Shown here in pieces: positions 25,809-36,275 of a stretch of DNA of 64,000 nucleotides. How positions within the stretch are numbered: position 1 is the first letter of the stretch; the number at the start of each line of letters is the position of its first letter. The position numbers were made by a program, and so were the translations under genes. The stretch lies in NCBI RefSeq assembly GCF_000306115.2, contig NZ_AKWX02000012.1, positions 1-64,000 on the forward strand, read 5' to 3'. Source of the DNA: Leptospira wolffii serovar Khorat str. Khorat-H2. Its GTDB lineage: Bacteria > Spirochaetota > Leptospiria > Leptospirales > Leptospiraceae. Below the pieces are notes generated by a model, which worked only from the letters and a program-made list of their open reading frames with translations, was not told where the DNA came from and did no database searches.

Positions 25809-26591
25809 TCAAAAGTAAAAGAAGAAAGGAGGAACGACTCTATCATACACCCGGACTTCGTCAATGTCTCCGTTGTGAAAGTATCCGGCAATAGTGCCAT
25901 ACCCTAAGGTAAACGGGGAACCGGAACTCCAGGGGACTTGGTTCGGATTGAACACAGTGCTGACGACTAGATCGTTATTCACATAGAGACTTGCGGTGTT
26001 TGTAGGAAGATCCCAGGTGAGTGTCACATGGTACCAAACATCGTCGAAGTACATAAAGCAGGGACTAGACACATCAATCGAACCTGAACCTCCGGTCGTG
26101 GAATAGGCTCGAATCCGATTGGTACAAACGGAAGTGAGAGCGTAAAATTGGAGTCCCAATCCGTCTCCTTGTCCTAAAAAAATCCCGGTGCTTCCGCTTC
26201 CTGTCTGTGGGAATTTTCCCCGTACCCAGGCGCTTAACGTAAAGGAGGCGGTCCCGGTCAATATGGGCTCTCCTGCCGCTCCCGAATCATGGCCCGCGTT
26301 TATTCCGTCGTAATGGAAAGCTCCTCCGGGAAGTCCGTTATGATCCGATGTGATCGTGGGACCTGTCGTGCCCGAAGGTGAAAGATGCAAAGATCCCACT
26401 CTATCGTTCGCATCCCCGTCCAAAGGCCAGTAATGGATCAGACCCACGTTCATGGTTGCTAAAAGAATCTTTGCGATACCTTGGGGTTGTTTGCTTTCTT
26501 CGGAAAATAACAGGCGATCGGTAAGTAGATAGGCGCCGCAATTATAGAATCCTAAAAAGAGAGCGATCAGATAGATGCGACGGAGGAACAT
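25809..26591 (-). CDS. LamG-domain lipoprotein
   Basis: 260 residues. The N-terminus has Arg-Arg, a hydrophobic run and GFYNC, a probable lipobox. A concanavalin A-like/LamG fold follows: YWPLDGDANDRVG, SFTLSAWVRG, WYHVTLTWDLPT, ASLYVNNDLV and GDIDEVRVYDR are its typical strands. Surface or periplasmic ligand binding is expected; the ligand is unknown. ATG at 26591 is preferred over the TTG two codons upstream. Confidence 0.82.
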   Translation of the reverse strand: MFLRRIYLIALFLGFYNCGAYLLTDRLLFSEESKQPQGIAKILLATMNVGLIHYWPLDGDANDRVGSLHLSPSGTTGPTITSDHNGLPGGAFHYDGINAGHDSGAAGEPILTGTASFTLSAWVRGKFPQTGSGSTGIFLGQGDGLGLQFYALTSVCTNRIRAYSTTGGSGSIDVSSPCFMYFDDVWYHVTLTWDLPTNTASLYVNNDLVVSTVFNPNQVPWSSGSPFTLGYGTIAGYFHNGDIDEVRVYDRVVPPFFFYF

Positions 26592-26844
26592 AAGCAAAAT
26601 TTTAAATTAGAACAAGGGTCGAAGAAAGAGAGCTAAAATGCAATAAATATCCGCTCGTTTGGGATTTTCGCATTCTTTAAGATACAATATTTTCATAAAC
26701 CGTTTCTACTTTTTTTGAGAAATCGCTCCCCGGGAATTGTAGGAGGAATCCTGTCCCGTTTCGTAATTCGATTAAAGGTTTTATAAGCGACGGGGCGGAA
26801 ATTATACTATTGCCAAACGGATCGGCCTCCTTTAAAAGGAACTC

Positions 26845-27546
26845 ATGTCTTACGAAATTCCCTTGGTCCAGGTCGGTCCGGTCCAAACTGCTTGGATCAA
26901 AGGAGATCCGAACGGGCCTTATGTAATCTTCCTACACGGTTATGGTGCGAATGCTTACGATCTTCTTCCCCTGTATTCTTATATGGATGTTCCGGAAGGG
27001 ACCAATTTTCTATTTCCCCAAGGGGTCCTGGAAGTTCCCATCATGCCCGGTTATAACGGAAGGGCCTGGTTTCCCATAGATATGGAAGCCTTGCAAAGAG
27101 CCATGGTGGCCGGAGGTTACCGGGACTTTTCCGATCGCTATCCGAACGGACTTGGAGAGGCGAGGGAGAAGGTGGAGGAGATGATCGCATCCTTGGGTGT
27201 TCCCATGGACAGGATCGTTCTAGGAGGTTTTTCCCAAGGATCCATGCTCGCAACCGATTTGGCTCTTCGGGCGGAACAAAAGCCTAAGGGGCTTGTCATT
27301 CTTTCCGGAAGTCTCATCGACGAAAAGTCCTGGTCCCAATTGGCTGCTAAGACTCCCGGCTATCGCTTTTTCCAAAGTCATGGTAGAATGGATCCTGTTC
27401 TCGGTTATCCCGCCGCCAAGAAGTTGGAAACATTGCTTTTGGATGCTGGATGGGTAGGGGAATTACTCGCATTTCCGGGTGGACATGAAATCCCCGAAGT
27501 AGTATTACTCGGTATGAATCGCTATCTCAGAGAACTGTTCGAATGA
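26845..27546 (+). CDS. Carboxylesterase/phospholipase-type alpha/beta hydrolase
   Basis: 233 residues, cytoplasmic. [15 protein letters not shown] forms the oxyanion region, [10 protein letters not shown] holds the nucleophile Ser, MDPVLGYP the probable Asp and FPGGHEIP the His. The family hydrolyses acyl esters of lysophospholipids or small carboxylic esters. AAAGGA precedes the ATG. It overlaps the next gene by four bases (ATGA), so the two are probably co-translated. Confidence 0.85.
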   Translation: MSYEIPLVQVGPVQTAWIKGDPNGPYVIFLHGYGANAYDLLPLYSYMDVPEGTNFLFPQGVLEVPIMPGYNGRAWFPIDMEALQRAMVAGGYRDFSDRYPNGLGEAREKVEEMIASLGVPMDRIVLGGFSQGSMLATDLALRAEQKPKGLVILSGSLIDEKSWSQLAAKTPGYRFFQSHGRMDPVLGYPAAKKLETLLLDAGWVGELLAFPGGHEIPEVVLLGMNRYLRELFE

Positions 27547-28247
27547 CCTACCTGATCGAGAAATACGTAGCCCTCAAAAACAAATACAGGAACTACGATA
27601 CCAAAGAGGCCTTGAGAAGAATGCAGGCCTGCCGCATCGCCTTAAAGGAACTGGAGGACAAGGGCTTCCGTACGGGTGTGGAGATTCTAGGCTCGATCAA
27701 CTTCGGCATCGTGGAGCCTTCTTCGGATATAGATTGCATCCTCCTACATTTTTGCGATTTGCATAAGGACCAGGAATGTCCTGAATACTGTCCTAACTTT
27801 CTCTATGAGGCCGAGGAGATTAAGACTAATCTAAGAAGAAGATTAAAGAACGAAAATCTGAAAATTGAGTTCCTGGATTGCATCAATCTCAGAATGGTGG
27901 AACGCGCTCTCGAATCCGATAATTGGAAGGAGCACGAGGTTCTCCGTAGATTGTTATTCTATAGAACCATCGGGCGTCCGGTCAATCGTCCTCTATTCAT
28001 TCCTTACACGGAGCGCCTGGAGGAAAATGAGGATTATATCAAGGACATTTTGGAATGGGGCTCCGAGGCCTTGAGCGTGTATCTCGGAACTTCCCGTCAT
28101 AGATTCTCGTTCAATAAATACAATGAAAGAATAGAAAGCTCCGGCTTGCAACTTCCCCCCGGACTGAAGGAAGAGTTGGAAAGCTATTTGGATCAAGGAG
28201 AAGGGGAGTCCCCTTCTTCTCCCATTTCCGCCCATTACGGTGACTGA
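27543..28247 (+). CDS. Nucleotidyltransferase-fold protein
   Basis: 234 residues. GSINFG through SDIDC gives the GS-x10-DxD motif of the polymerase-beta nucleotidyltransferase fold, with a possible third acidic residue at IEFLDC. A Cys cluster ([13 protein letters not shown]) is unusual for the family and could bind a metal. The substrate is unknown. It is coupled to the upstream esterase. Confidence 0.7.
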   Translation: MTYLIEKYVALKNKYRNYDTKEALRRMQACRIALKELEDKGFRTGVEILGSINFGIVEPSSDIDCILLHFCDLHKDQECPEYCPNFLYEAEEIKTNLRRRLKNENLKIEFLDCINLRMVERALESDNWKEHEVLRRLLFYRTIGRPVNRPLFIPYTERLEENEDYIKDILEWGSEALSVYLGTSRHRFSFNKYNERIESSGLQLPPGLKEELESYLDQGEGESPSSPISAHYGD

Positions 28248-28364
28248 CCCGCGGTCTCGGAAGATATATACACGGAATGAGAACCTTTTAACGACAATCC
28301 GGATTGTCCGGATTAAGGTCTTATAATATTCTGACGCGAACGGGAATATCGGAGTTTTGGATTG

Positions 28365-29222
28365 ATGGAAGACTCAGAACAGATCAAAAGATGGGAAGAT
28401 AGGATCAAAGCTTCCGCGTGGGTGGGATTCGGCTCGGCGGCACTGACGGCCGTGGCCAGCATCGTTAGTATTTTCGTAGAATCTCTCCGATCCATAGGGA
28501 TGGACCCTTGGTCTCTTGTCGACGCGGCTCTTATGGCTGCGGTAAGTTACGGGACTCTTCGCAAGAACTATTTGGCGGCTTTCGGACAAGTAGCTCTGGC
28601 GCTCCTGACTAGAATCATTTTACTGATTGAAGGAACTAGATCGATAGGCGTCGTCATAGGCGGATTCGTATTTATCGCCCTTTACCTCGTCGGAGCGATC
28701 GCCGCTTATAATCTGCATCGATACAATCGGGAGAAGAGAGCGGAGGCTGGAATTCCGGAAGAAAGAAAGAGTGTAGGATTCTATATTCTCTCCGTATTCG
28801 GTTCCTTGTTTATATTGGGCTTTCTTTTCTTGGTCTGGGTCGGAGTAGTGGGGCCCGAAATAGAAGTAGTTTCCGGAAATATGCTGAAATCCAAATATTT
28901 GGATTTCGTAAAGGAAAAGAATCTGATCGGTAAGAATGAGAAGATCATCTATTGGTATTCCGACGCATTCATCGATTTTAAGGAAAGCTTCTCCTTCTTT
29001 ACGGATAAAAAACTGGTGATTTATCAAGCGGAACTCGCGGAGAATCCCGCAATCGTGGTTCCTTATTCTAAAATCGAAGATATGGAATTGGATTTGGATT
29101 CTTCTCGTGTGTTTGTATATCTAAAAAACGAAGAATCGGAAGTGTATTTTCCCGTGCCCTCCTCGGAGGACGAAGCTAGAAAATTCTACGACGGTCTCGA
29201 GAAAGAATGGAAGAAGAGATAA
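28365..29222 (+). CDS. Membrane protein with a PH-like C-terminal domain
   Basis: 285 residues from ATG at 28365. About five hydrophobic segments lie between residues 18 and 165. They are followed by a soluble part (KIIYWYSDAFIDFKESFSFFTDKKLVIYQ, IVVPYSKIEDMELDLD) that resembles bacterial PH-like or YdbT-type domains. Function unknown; it stands alone on the + strand. Confidence 0.65.
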   Translation: MEDSEQIKRWEDRIKASAWVGFGSAALTAVASIVSIFVESLRSIGMDPWSLVDAALMAAVSYGTLRKNYLAAFGQVALALLTRIILLIEGTRSIGVVIGGFVFIALYLVGAIAAYNLHRYNREKRAEAGIPEERKSVGFYILSVFGSLFILGFLFLVWVGVVGPEIEVVSGNMLKSKYLDFVKEKNLIGKNEKIIYWYSDAFIDFKESFSFFTDKKLVIYQAELAENPAIVVPYSKIEDMELDLDSSRVFVYLKNEESEVYFPVPSSEDEARKFYDGLEKEWKKR

Positions 29223-29249
29223 CGGATATTAGGCTCCGGCTATATCTCT

Positions 29250-29969
29250 TTAAGCGGTTTTTGTTTTTTCGGTAGCCTGGACCGGATCCGAAAGATGGCG
29301 AATGTCCATACCGGTATTCAATCGAACCAATTCTTCGGCGATATTGACCGCATAGTCTCCCGCTCTTTCGATTCCTAAAATTATACGATATAGGTCCGCA
29401 AATTGATTCTTATCCAGTCTCGGATCCATTACGAATTTCAAAAAGGCACCGTTACATAGATTGTTCAATTCTTCTTCTACCGTATGAACGGATCCGTAAA
29501 AGCGATTCTTTTCCTCAACTAAGGATTCAACCGCCATTCCCACTAAAGTTACGACTCGGGAGAGCATCTTGTCCAAGATCTCTTCTTGACGGAAGAAACC
29601 CTTGGGCAATAGACCTCTTCTATAACAGGTGGCGCAATTTACGATTTGGTCTCCCATTCTTTCCAGGCTTCGATTGATCCGGATCGCGGAGAGCGCGAAA
29701 CGCAATGGGTCCTTTTTGAGTACCACTTCTCCGTCGATTTGATCCATACCTAGAAGATTCCGGTTGGCTATCGCTTCCAATATCGCATTTTGAGAGAGGT
29801 TATCGTTTTGCTTTTCCAGGCTATCGATTAGATCGTCCCTTTCTATCACCTGCTTTGCTAGGTCCGGATTTTCCTGTTCGATGGCGTCGTCCAAAATCAG
29901 GATTTGCTCCAGACATAGCTCCGCCATTGCATAAAGGTTTTTTCTGAGATAATCGAACTTAGCGGCCAT
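29250..29969 (-). CDS. phoU: PhoU-like phosphate signalling protein
   Basis: 239 residues made of two helical repeats. [18 protein letters not shown] and [21 protein letters not shown] carry the paired E-R-x-GD signatures of PhoU. PhoU links the Pst phosphate transporter to PhoR-type kinases or acts on phosphate import; no pst or pho genes are adjacent, so it is an orphan copy. The length fits the family. Confidence 0.85.
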   Translation of the reverse strand: MAAKFDYLRKNLYAMAELCLEQILILDDAIEQENPDLAKQVIERDDLIDSLEKQNDNLSQNAILEAIANRNLLGMDQIDGEVVLKKDPLRFALSAIRINRSLERMGDQIVNCATCYRRGLLPKGFFRQEEILDKMLSRVVTLVGMAVESLVEEKNRFYGSVHTVEEELNNLCNGAFLKFVMDPRLDKNQFADLYRIILGIERAGDYAVNIAEELVRLNTGMDIRHLSDPVQATEKTKTA

Positions 29970-30019
29970 GGAAATCTTTCCGAAACTTAACGTCGGTACA
30001 GTAGAGGGTCAAGATGTTT

Positions 30020-30436
30020 TTATAAAAGGGAGCGAAGTAGAATCCCAAGCATCGCTACAAAGCTCGCGAATTGGATGAGAAACCCTGTGAATCTTACGTT
30101 CACATTCCATTCTCCTCCTCCGCTTAGATGAGCGACGGATTGAAGGATCCTAGCTCCTACTACCACTCTGGCTAAGATCTCGAAAATGGGATCTTGGAAT
30201 CCGAGATAGAAAGCGGTCAGAACGATCACCGCAAAGACGGGAAGGCTTTCCATACAATTTTGGTGAGCCCTATGCAATCTCCAATAGAAATCGCTTCCGT
30301 GCTGGATCCAAGCCGGGAATTCGTTGGATTTTTTCGTACCCGCGAGTACTTGAGCGACTCGGAACGTTACGACTCCGAATAAAAGAAGAAGGGACCAGCC
30401 CGTGAACGAAAGAAGCGCGGTTATAGAACTAAACAT
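30020..30436 (-). CDS. MAPEG-family membrane protein
   Basis: 138 residues with four hydrophobic helices. RLHRAHQNCMESLPVFAVIVL contains the RAHxNxxE motif of the MAPEG superfamily (membrane glutathione and lipid-hydroperoxide enzymes), and SVAHLSGGGEWNVNVRF fits the later conserved part. The bacterial substrate is not known. Confidence 0.82.
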   Translation of the reverse strand: MFSSITALLSFTGWSLLLLFGVVTFRVAQVLAGTKKSNEFPAWIQHGSDFYWRLHRAHQNCMESLPVFAVIVLTAFYLGFQDPIFEILARVVVGARILQSVAHLSGGGEWNVNVRFTGFLIQFASFVAMLGILLRSLL

Positions 30437-30502
30437 AGTCCCGTAAGAAGCGTCTCTTTCGTTCTTTTGGCAAGAAGTTTTCGAAAGCGCAAATTGAAAG
30501 AA

Positions 30503-31768
30503 TCAATCCCCGTCGTTAGGAGAAGGTAAATTCGGAACTCCTAGAACGGAGAAGGCATCGATTGTTAGGTATGTCTTCAGAGTTAAGGCCTTTTGCCAAA
30601 GCGGTTTGACCTGAGATTCCACGTTGCTTCCCGAACCGACGGTTCCTGAGTCCAGTGCAATCTCCGCATACAAATCTTTATTGGAACCTATCTTGGAGTT
30701 CAGAGAGTTTTTTAGATCGGTAATCGCAGATTTGATATTCGTGTCCATGCTAGGATTCTGAGCGGTAACCATTAAGGAGAGAGACCTATTATCCGGATCG
30801 GAAATATTTCCAAGATATGCGAATTCCAAAGATAGAAGGTTATTATACAAATCAATATATGCATTTCTTGCATAAATCGCTTCGGATAGTACCGGATTCG
30901 AAGTGTTTACTCCGGTTATGCAGGATTTATTTAAGCATGCGGGTGCTGCGATTTTTACGTCTTCCATCTGATAGGAAACATTACCGATGGATTGGACATA
31001 TTTATCAAAAGCTTCCCCTTGGTTTCTGAAATATGTGCCGGTTCCATTTATGAAATTATACGCAAAGTTACCGCCGGAGGCGGACCATTCCGTTTGCAAT
31101 GTAAGTGCATCTTGGTGGATTAATTCTGCAAGCGCCTGGATATAATCGAATCTGCGGGGAGTAGCTACGTTGGCATTATGAATCGCTGTATTATCGTAAG
31201 TCGTATCCGGTTGGCCCCCGTCCGCAGTAAAGATAAGCATCTCCAATGCTTCGAATCCCTTATATTTATAGAGGCAAGGTTGTAATGCAGTGCTGGTAAT
31301 AGTCGTTGTCGGACAAGCCGCCAAAGCCGGCGTACTAATAATTTGGCTAACCGTACTCCAAAGAGGGCGGGCACCTGATTTTTCAAATCCGTCCATCTTG
31401 GTATAATACGATTTGCTATTAGGTAGATCCGCAGGCCCAAAATAAAAGACTTCCACTTTTTTTAGGGAGACCCTAGCGTTTTTCCATGCGGTTTGCAGAG
31501 CGGTGAGGTCTCCAGAACTTTTGGAGGAACTATAAGTGTCGGCTGCATTTTTCAAGACCAAGGTCTTGGCCTCCAAATCGTCCAAGCTGGGTATGATAAT
31601 ATTATTTGCAGAATATTCTAAGATCTCGGTATAATCCACTGTAGGCGTTAAGAGGGAACCGAAAGCCAGAGGGAGTAGATTGGTCCCTCCTCCTCCCCCA
31701 CATCCTATAAGGGAGAATAAACCTGCGAGGGTCGCTTTATAGATTTGCTTTTTATAATATTCTTTCAT
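30503..31768 (-). CDS. Imelysin-family lipoprotein, second copy
   Basis: 421 residues. The signal ends at LIGCGGGGG, a lipobox followed by Gly. The helical imelysin fold is visible in LTALQTAWKNARVSLKKVEVFYFGP and related blocks. The usual GxHxxE motif is replaced here by GFEALEM, so the His is missing; the first copy at 33483 keeps it. It is the last gene of an imelysin/di-haem oxidase/imelysin operon, 15 bases after the middle gene. Imelysins are linked to iron uptake. AGGGG precedes the ATG. Confidence 0.85.
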   Translation of the reverse strand: MKEYYKKQIYKATLAGLFSLIGCGGGGGTNLLPLAFGSLLTPTVDYTEILEYSANNIIIPSLDDLEAKTLVLKNAADTYSSSKSSGDLTALQTAWKNARVSLKKVEVFYFGPADLPNSKSYYTKMDGFEKSGARPLWSTVSQIISTPALAACPTTTITSTALQPCLYKYKGFEALEMLIFTADGGQPDTTYDNTAIHNANVATPRRFDYIQALAELIHQDALTLQTEWSASGGNFAYNFINGTGTYFRNQGEAFDKYVQSIGNVSYQMEDVKIAAPACLNKSCITGVNTSNPVLSEAIYARNAYIDLYNNLLSLEFAYLGNISDPDNRSLSLMVTAQNPSMDTNIKSAITDLKNSLNSKIGSNKDLYAEIALDSGTVGSGSNVESQVKPLWQKALTLKTYLTIDAFSVLGVPNLPSPNDGD

Positions 31769-31782
31769 CTTAGGTTCACCCC

Positions 31783-33423
31783 TTATAAGGATTCCAGGAA
31801 TTTGATTAACTGAGCCCTTTCACTAGCACTACGGACCTGGAAGTTTTGGCGGGCCTGGGTCGCTTCTCCTCCGTGCCAAAGGATGGCTTCTTCTACCCCG
31901 TTGGCTCTTCCATCATGTAGGAGTTTGAAATGTCCATTTACAGTTTTGATCAAACCGAGCCCCCAAAGAGGAGTCGTTCTCCATTCTTGACCGTTTGCGT
32001 CAAAGTCCTGGCGTCCATCCGCTAAATCCGCACCCATATCGTGCAATAACAGGTCTGTGTAAGGTTTGATATGTTGATTGGAAAGTTCCGGAAAGCCCGA
32101 GACGGTTCCGGTTTGTACATACGGTTTATGGCATGCAACACATCCAAGTGTAGTGAAAAGTGCTTTGCCTGCGATCACATTCGGATCCGATACGTTTCTT
32201 CTCGCGGGAACGCCGACCATCTTCGTATAGAAGGTAATGCTATTCGCCAAAGATACGGTAATTTCAGGATCCGCACTGGAGGAAGCGTTGGTTAGACAAG
32301 CGGTTTGCGCACTAGGACAATTGTCCGTGGAGAAGAGAGGGCTTGTTATCCCGATATCGCCTAAGAAAGCTCCTTGGTTTTGTTGAGCCAGATTGGGCTC
32401 GTTGGCTTTCCAGCCGAAACGTCCTAAAACTTTCGTCGACGTGGCCGCATCCCAGACCTGATTGGCTTTACCTGAAATTCCATCCGAGTTCGCATCGCTC
32501 GGGTCCGCCCAGCCAAGGATAGTAGATTCTGGAATAGCTTCTAATAGACCGAGACCGGGAATCATGGGAGCGGTTCTGGGTGAGAAATGGAATCCTTCGG
32601 GTCCTGTTGTCGGATCTCCGAACAAGGAATTCCAAGTAAAGGAATACGTAGGCTTTTTCAGGATTACATTGGTCCCATCTGGATAGGTCGTACTTCCACT
32701 CGGATAGTTTGGAGCAGGAAAATTGGAATAAGAAACGAAAGCGGCTCCTTCGGGCGGAGTAAAATTAGTTCCTTGAATCGAAGTGGGCGAGCAATCCAAG
32801 TTTGAATCATAAATGCTAGGATCGCAGCCTAAGCCTCTAGGGTTCAATTGCAATCCGTAGTTGGTTAGACCGATTGGTCCTCCAGTCGTAGGATCCGTTC
32901 CATCTTTCGAAAGACGGATAAGAATCCCAATCGCATTATTCAAATTTCCTGATGCAGGAGGAGCACCTCTACCGTCATGAGAATGACAGCCTTGACAAGA
33001 TCTAGCGTTGAAAGTGGGTCCTAGTCCGAATGCCGCACTACTACCTTCTGCCGTCCAAGTTTGGTTGAAGAAACTATTTCCATTATTGAATAAGACTCCA
33101 TTAGAGGACTGCATATTGAATGCGTGTACATCGAAAGAAGATTGATTCGAAATACAATTCGTTCCGTAGCCACCGGAGTATCTTTCTCCCGGATCGGCCA
33201 AGGGATCTTCGGCAATCGGGGGAATGCAGGTATCGGAACCTTCCGAGGTAAATTGCCCTAACGCGGCTGCCAAGGCCAAAACTCCTTGGCCTGAACCTTG
33301 GCTGTTACCGCAGTTTCCTAGAAAATAGAGTAAGCAAACCAGGAAAGGAGTCTTCCGGAGAAGTCCTTTCCATTGTTCGCTTTTCTTTTTTCCCAATTGG
33401 TTTTCATTTTTTTCACAGTTCAT
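31783..33423 (-). CDS. Di-haem oxidoreductase lipoprotein (DUF1111 type)
   Basis: 546 residues. A signal with LGNCG is followed by an exported protein carrying two haem c sites: CQGCHSHDGRG near residue 140 and CVACHKPYV near residue 425. This architecture is the DHOR/thiol oxidoreductase-like family related to MauG and cytochrome c peroxidase. It usually sits beside imelysins and is thought to oxidise iron or process iron-bearing ligands; that role is inference. It lies between the two imelysin genes. Confidence 0.88.
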   Translation of the reverse strand: MNCEKNENQLGKKKSEQWKGLLRKTPFLVCLLYFLGNCGNSQGSGQGVLALAAALGQFTSEGSDTCIPPIAEDPLADPGERYSGGYGTNCISNQSSFDVHAFNMQSSNGVLFNNGNSFFNQTWTAEGSSAAFGLGPTFNARSCQGCHSHDGRGAPPASGNLNNAIGILIRLSKDGTDPTTGGPIGLTNYGLQLNPRGLGCDPSIYDSNLDCSPTSIQGTNFTPPEGAAFVSYSNFPAPNYPSGSTTYPDGTNVILKKPTYSFTWNSLFGDPTTGPEGFHFSPRTAPMIPGLGLLEAIPESTILGWADPSDANSDGISGKANQVWDAATSTKVLGRFGWKANEPNLAQQNQGAFLGDIGITSPLFSTDNCPSAQTACLTNASSSADPEITVSLANSITFYTKMVGVPARRNVSDPNVIAGKALFTTLGCVACHKPYVQTGTVSGFPELSNQHIKPYTDLLLHDMGADLADGRQDFDANGQEWRTTPLWGLGLIKTVNGHFKLLHDGRANGVEEAILWHGGEATQARQNFQVRSASERAQLIKFLESL

Positions 33424-33482
33424 ATTTGTTTATTTGTTTGGGATAAAGATTTTTAATTCAGATTAAACCATAAGCAATCCGG

Positions 33483-34778
33483 TTAGTATTGACTCATAGC
33501 ATTTGCGAAGTCCGAAACCAAAGTACCGGATAATAGAGACTGCAAGTCATCTAACAGGTTTTGTTGAGCGACTGTACTATTGGCGCTCTTCATGATAATC
33601 TGGTCATAACGTTCCGAAATCGTTCCGGAGGCGCAGCTAGCCGTGTAATTCGGATCCGAAGTTTCGTTACTTAGATTGATGCAGAAATAATCGCGGGCTT
33701 GGGTCGCGTCCGCAATAATGAAATTGCTCGTAGAAGATTGTACTAAAGTTGAGAGCCCCGGACCGGTGCTAATGTTCACTCCCTTGACTATACTGTAATT
33801 CCCAGTCCAAATATTCAGAAACCCTTGTGCGTCATAATAGAAGTCCGCTTTAGTCGTATCACTGAAGCAAGAGTGCTCGTCTTCTTGGACGCCACTGGTA
33901 ATGCCTTGCAAACGATCTCCGCCCCATTCGGAGGCGATGAATTGTCCTAAACCGTTAAACACGGCTACTTTGGAATTTCTTCCTCCCGCTATAAATGCGG
34001 AACGATAACTACCGGCCCATTGGTCTCTCACTTGGGTTAAATGCCCGATGAGTCCGTTGATTGCTTCCGTCAGGTATTTTTTTCTACGAACTCCGGAGGT
34101 CGCATCGGTAAAATAGGTTTCCGTTCTTTGTCCTGGGAATAAGTTTACTCCAGCCGGAGAACCGCTTTCATCCTTTCCCCATAAAAGATATTCAATGGCA
34201 TGGTAACCGGTCATGACGACTTGATCGGTATCCCCCACTTCTCCGCCGGCAGCGAGAGTCGGATCTTCGTTTTTGGAATAGAGATCCTCAAAGGTAAGAT
34301 CGGAACCATCGCTTGCCTTGGTTGCTATATAATTGTCGATGACGATTTCATCCAGGGGCCAAGCATTGATCGCACCTTCGCAAGCATCCGTTCCTGAATA
34401 AGAAGGGGCAGTTCCACCGCAATATCCCGGGTCTGCATCGATCGGCCCGCCGCTGAATCGGAAAGGCTCCGATACGAGATAACTTGCTCTCGCAACGACC
34501 CAAGCGTTTCTCGCTGCGGTTAGGTTAGCACTGGTCGGATTAGAAACGAAAGTCTGAACAGCTGTCTTTAGGGAGTTGGCATCTATGACCGCTTGGTTGT
34601 ACGATTGATAGGCGATATCGGCGTATCGGACCAATACAGGATCGGATGATTGGCTCAAGGCCGCTAAAGCGAGACCCAGTCCGTCAGAACCGCCTGAGCC
34701 TCCGCCGCAGGCAAAAAGTAAAATAGAAAGAGGGGCCGCTAGGAGGTAGCTGGCAATTTTAGTTTGGATGTTCCGCAT
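33483..34778 (-). CDS. Imelysin-family lipoprotein, first copy (LruB-like)
   Basis: 431 residues from ATG at 34778, preceded by AGGAGTTATCC. The frame extends 52 codons further upstream, but that part has no signal peptide, whereas this start gives LSILLFACGGGSGG, a clear lipobox. GYHAIEYLLWGKD holds the GxHxxE imelysin motif. Leptospira LruB is an imelysin-like lipoprotein and this may be its relative. It is the first gene of the iron-related operon, with a Fur-box-like palindrome about 130 bases upstream. Confidence 0.87.
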   Translation of the reverse strand: MRNIQTKIASYLLAAPLSILLFACGGGSGGSDGLGLALAALSQSSDPVLVRYADIAYQSYNQAVIDANSLKTAVQTFVSNPTSANLTAARNAWVVARASYLVSEPFRFSGGPIDADPGYCGGTAPSYSGTDACEGAINAWPLDEIVIDNYIATKASDGSDLTFEDLYSKNEDPTLAAGGEVGDTDQVVMTGYHAIEYLLWGKDESGSPAGVNLFPGQRTETYFTDATSGVRRKKYLTEAINGLIGHLTQVRDQWAGSYRSAFIAGGRNSKVAVFNGLGQFIASEWGGDRLQGITSGVQEDEHSCFSDTTKADFYYDAQGFLNIWTGNYSIVKGVNISTGPGLSTLVQSSTSNFIIADATQARDYFCINLSNETSDPNYTASCASGTISERYDQIIMKSANSTVAQQNLLDDLQSLLSGTLVSDFANAMSQY

Positions 34779-34908
34779 TGGATAACTCCTAATCAATAGC
34801 TCGAGAAAAATCCCCGGCTTAGGACGAATGGCCCGGCCGGGGCCAGAGATGAACTGTGGGGATGACTCCCTCCGGTTCCTGGGAAAGGATCCGGCTTGAT
34901 TTTGCACT

Positions 34909-34923
34909 TGAGAATAAGTCTCA
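34909..34923. promoter_or_regulatory. Fur-box-like palindrome upstream of the imelysin operon
   Basis: TGAGAATAAGTCTCA differs at one position from the 7-1-7 Fur consensus TGAGAATnATTCTCA. It lies about 130 bases upstream of the chosen imelysin start. Iron-dependent repression of the three-gene operon is the natural inference; a related PerR/Zur-type regulator is possible. Confidence 0.6.
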
Positions 34924-35132
34924 TTAAAAGTCAAACCGTTTTTATTTTCCTTCTACTTCCCTAGTTCATCTGGCCCGAAAACCGGCAAAATCGCACGATT
35001 TAACGAGAATTTTCACTGTTTCTGGATCTTGGAATACCTATTCCGGAGACCCGTAAACGAAAATGAGGCTGACTCTCAAAGTTTGTTAACCTGCGTATGG
35101 GTCAATCTAAAAAGGTTTCCGAGTAACTTGAT

Positions 35133-36134
35133 TTATGCTTCCGGGACAAGTCCGTGAGAAGAATCGTCCGTCAGGATTTCGAAGGCCGCTTTTCGGGAGG
35201 AAATGAGACGGAGGGGAGAAGTTTCACCCTTTCTTTGGACTAGGATTTCCGCTCTGGCGATTTTGGAATTCAGGCAATATTTCCAACCGCCGGGAGGATT
35301 CGAATAACGAAGACAGGCAAAGTCCTTCCGATTGGCATGGATTCTTCCTTGGATCCGAATCTCCGGAGATTCCGCATGGAAATTCCAATCGAAGTATCCG
35401 TATTCTGCCCTGCGAAAAGAGGAGAATAATCCGTTTAGAGAATATTCCTCTCCTTGGAGACGGAAAACGATCGGAGTGATGGAAGGAGTCCAAAAGGGAC
35501 CGAGCTTGATTCTTGCCGTGGCCAATTCCAAGAAAGAATCCTTTTCTCCGTCGAAGCCCGCTACCTGTCCCCAAGCGTAGCGATCCGTGTGTTTCGGACC
35601 CCAGTTGTGATTCTGGCTTCCGATCCAGTCTTTCAATTCTATTTTATTATTTTCTAATGTAATATTTCCGTTCAAAATTATACCGGGTCTTCCTACGAGC
35701 ACTTTCGCCTTCGGGAAACCTCCTTGGTAAAGATTCTCGGGAAATAGGAAAAGAGGTCTGTCTCCTCCGGAGAGTTTCAGGTCCCATTCTATTTTTTTAG
35801 TTCCGGGTTTATTTCCCGCTCTTCCCCGGATTTCGGAATGGGTCTGAACGGAGTCCGAGATGCGCACCTTGAACGGCTCTCCTTGAAAGTCGCATTCACG
35901 GATAGGAAATTCGGATTTGGAAACGCTGTGCTTTCCATTCTCCCCGTCGAAAAATATCGCCCAGAGTTCCCCTATGGCTTCTTGCGGGTTTCCCTTCGGG
36001 GAGAATATGGTGTATCGAATCCAAATCGCCTGGGGGAGAAGGGGGTGGTTTCCTCGTACGAACCAACTTTCGTAATGACCCGCCTTGGAATCCGGCAGGA
36101 ATCTGGGAAAATCATAGTCTTCGGAAATACTCAT
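35133..36134 (-). CDS. AttH/CrtC-like lipocalin-fold protein
   Basis: 333 residues, no signal peptide visible. AGHYESWFVRG near the N-terminus, WIGSQNHNWGPKHTDRYAWGQ in the middle and a strand-rich C-terminal half match the carotenoid 1,2-hydratase/AttH lipocalin family. Some members hydrate carotenoids; others have unknown lipid ligands. No carotenoid gene is nearby, so the substrate is open. Confidence 0.68.
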   Translation of the reverse strand: MSISEDYDFPRFLPDSKAGHYESWFVRGNHPLLPQAIWIRYTIFSPKGNPQEAIGELWAIFFDGENGKHSVSKSEFPIRECDFQGEPFKVRISDSVQTHSEIRGRAGNKPGTKKIEWDLKLSGGDRPLFLFPENLYQGGFPKAKVLVGRPGIILNGNITLENNKIELKDWIGSQNHNWGPKHTDRYAWGQVAGFDGEKDSFLELATARIKLGPFWTPSITPIVFRLQGEEYSLNGLFSSFRRAEYGYFDWNFHAESPEIRIQGRIHANRKDFACLRYSNPPGGWKYCLNSKIARAEILVQRKGETSPLRLISSRKAAFEILTDDSSHGLVPEA

Positions 36135-36275
36135 GGGGGGATTCTCGGAAATTCCGGAAGGAAGAGCAATTAGAATCCGATTCTCGGAGTTCCTACACCC
36201 GGTTTTCCTTACGGAAAATATCGTATAAAGGATTTATAAGGTCGACTTCCTCGTAAAGAGTCTCATTCTTCGGAT

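Noticed and set aside
34779..34934. N-terminal extension of the first imelysin
   Set aside because: The extra 52 codons lack a signal peptide, cover the region between the Fur-like box and a good ribosome site, and displace the lipobox.
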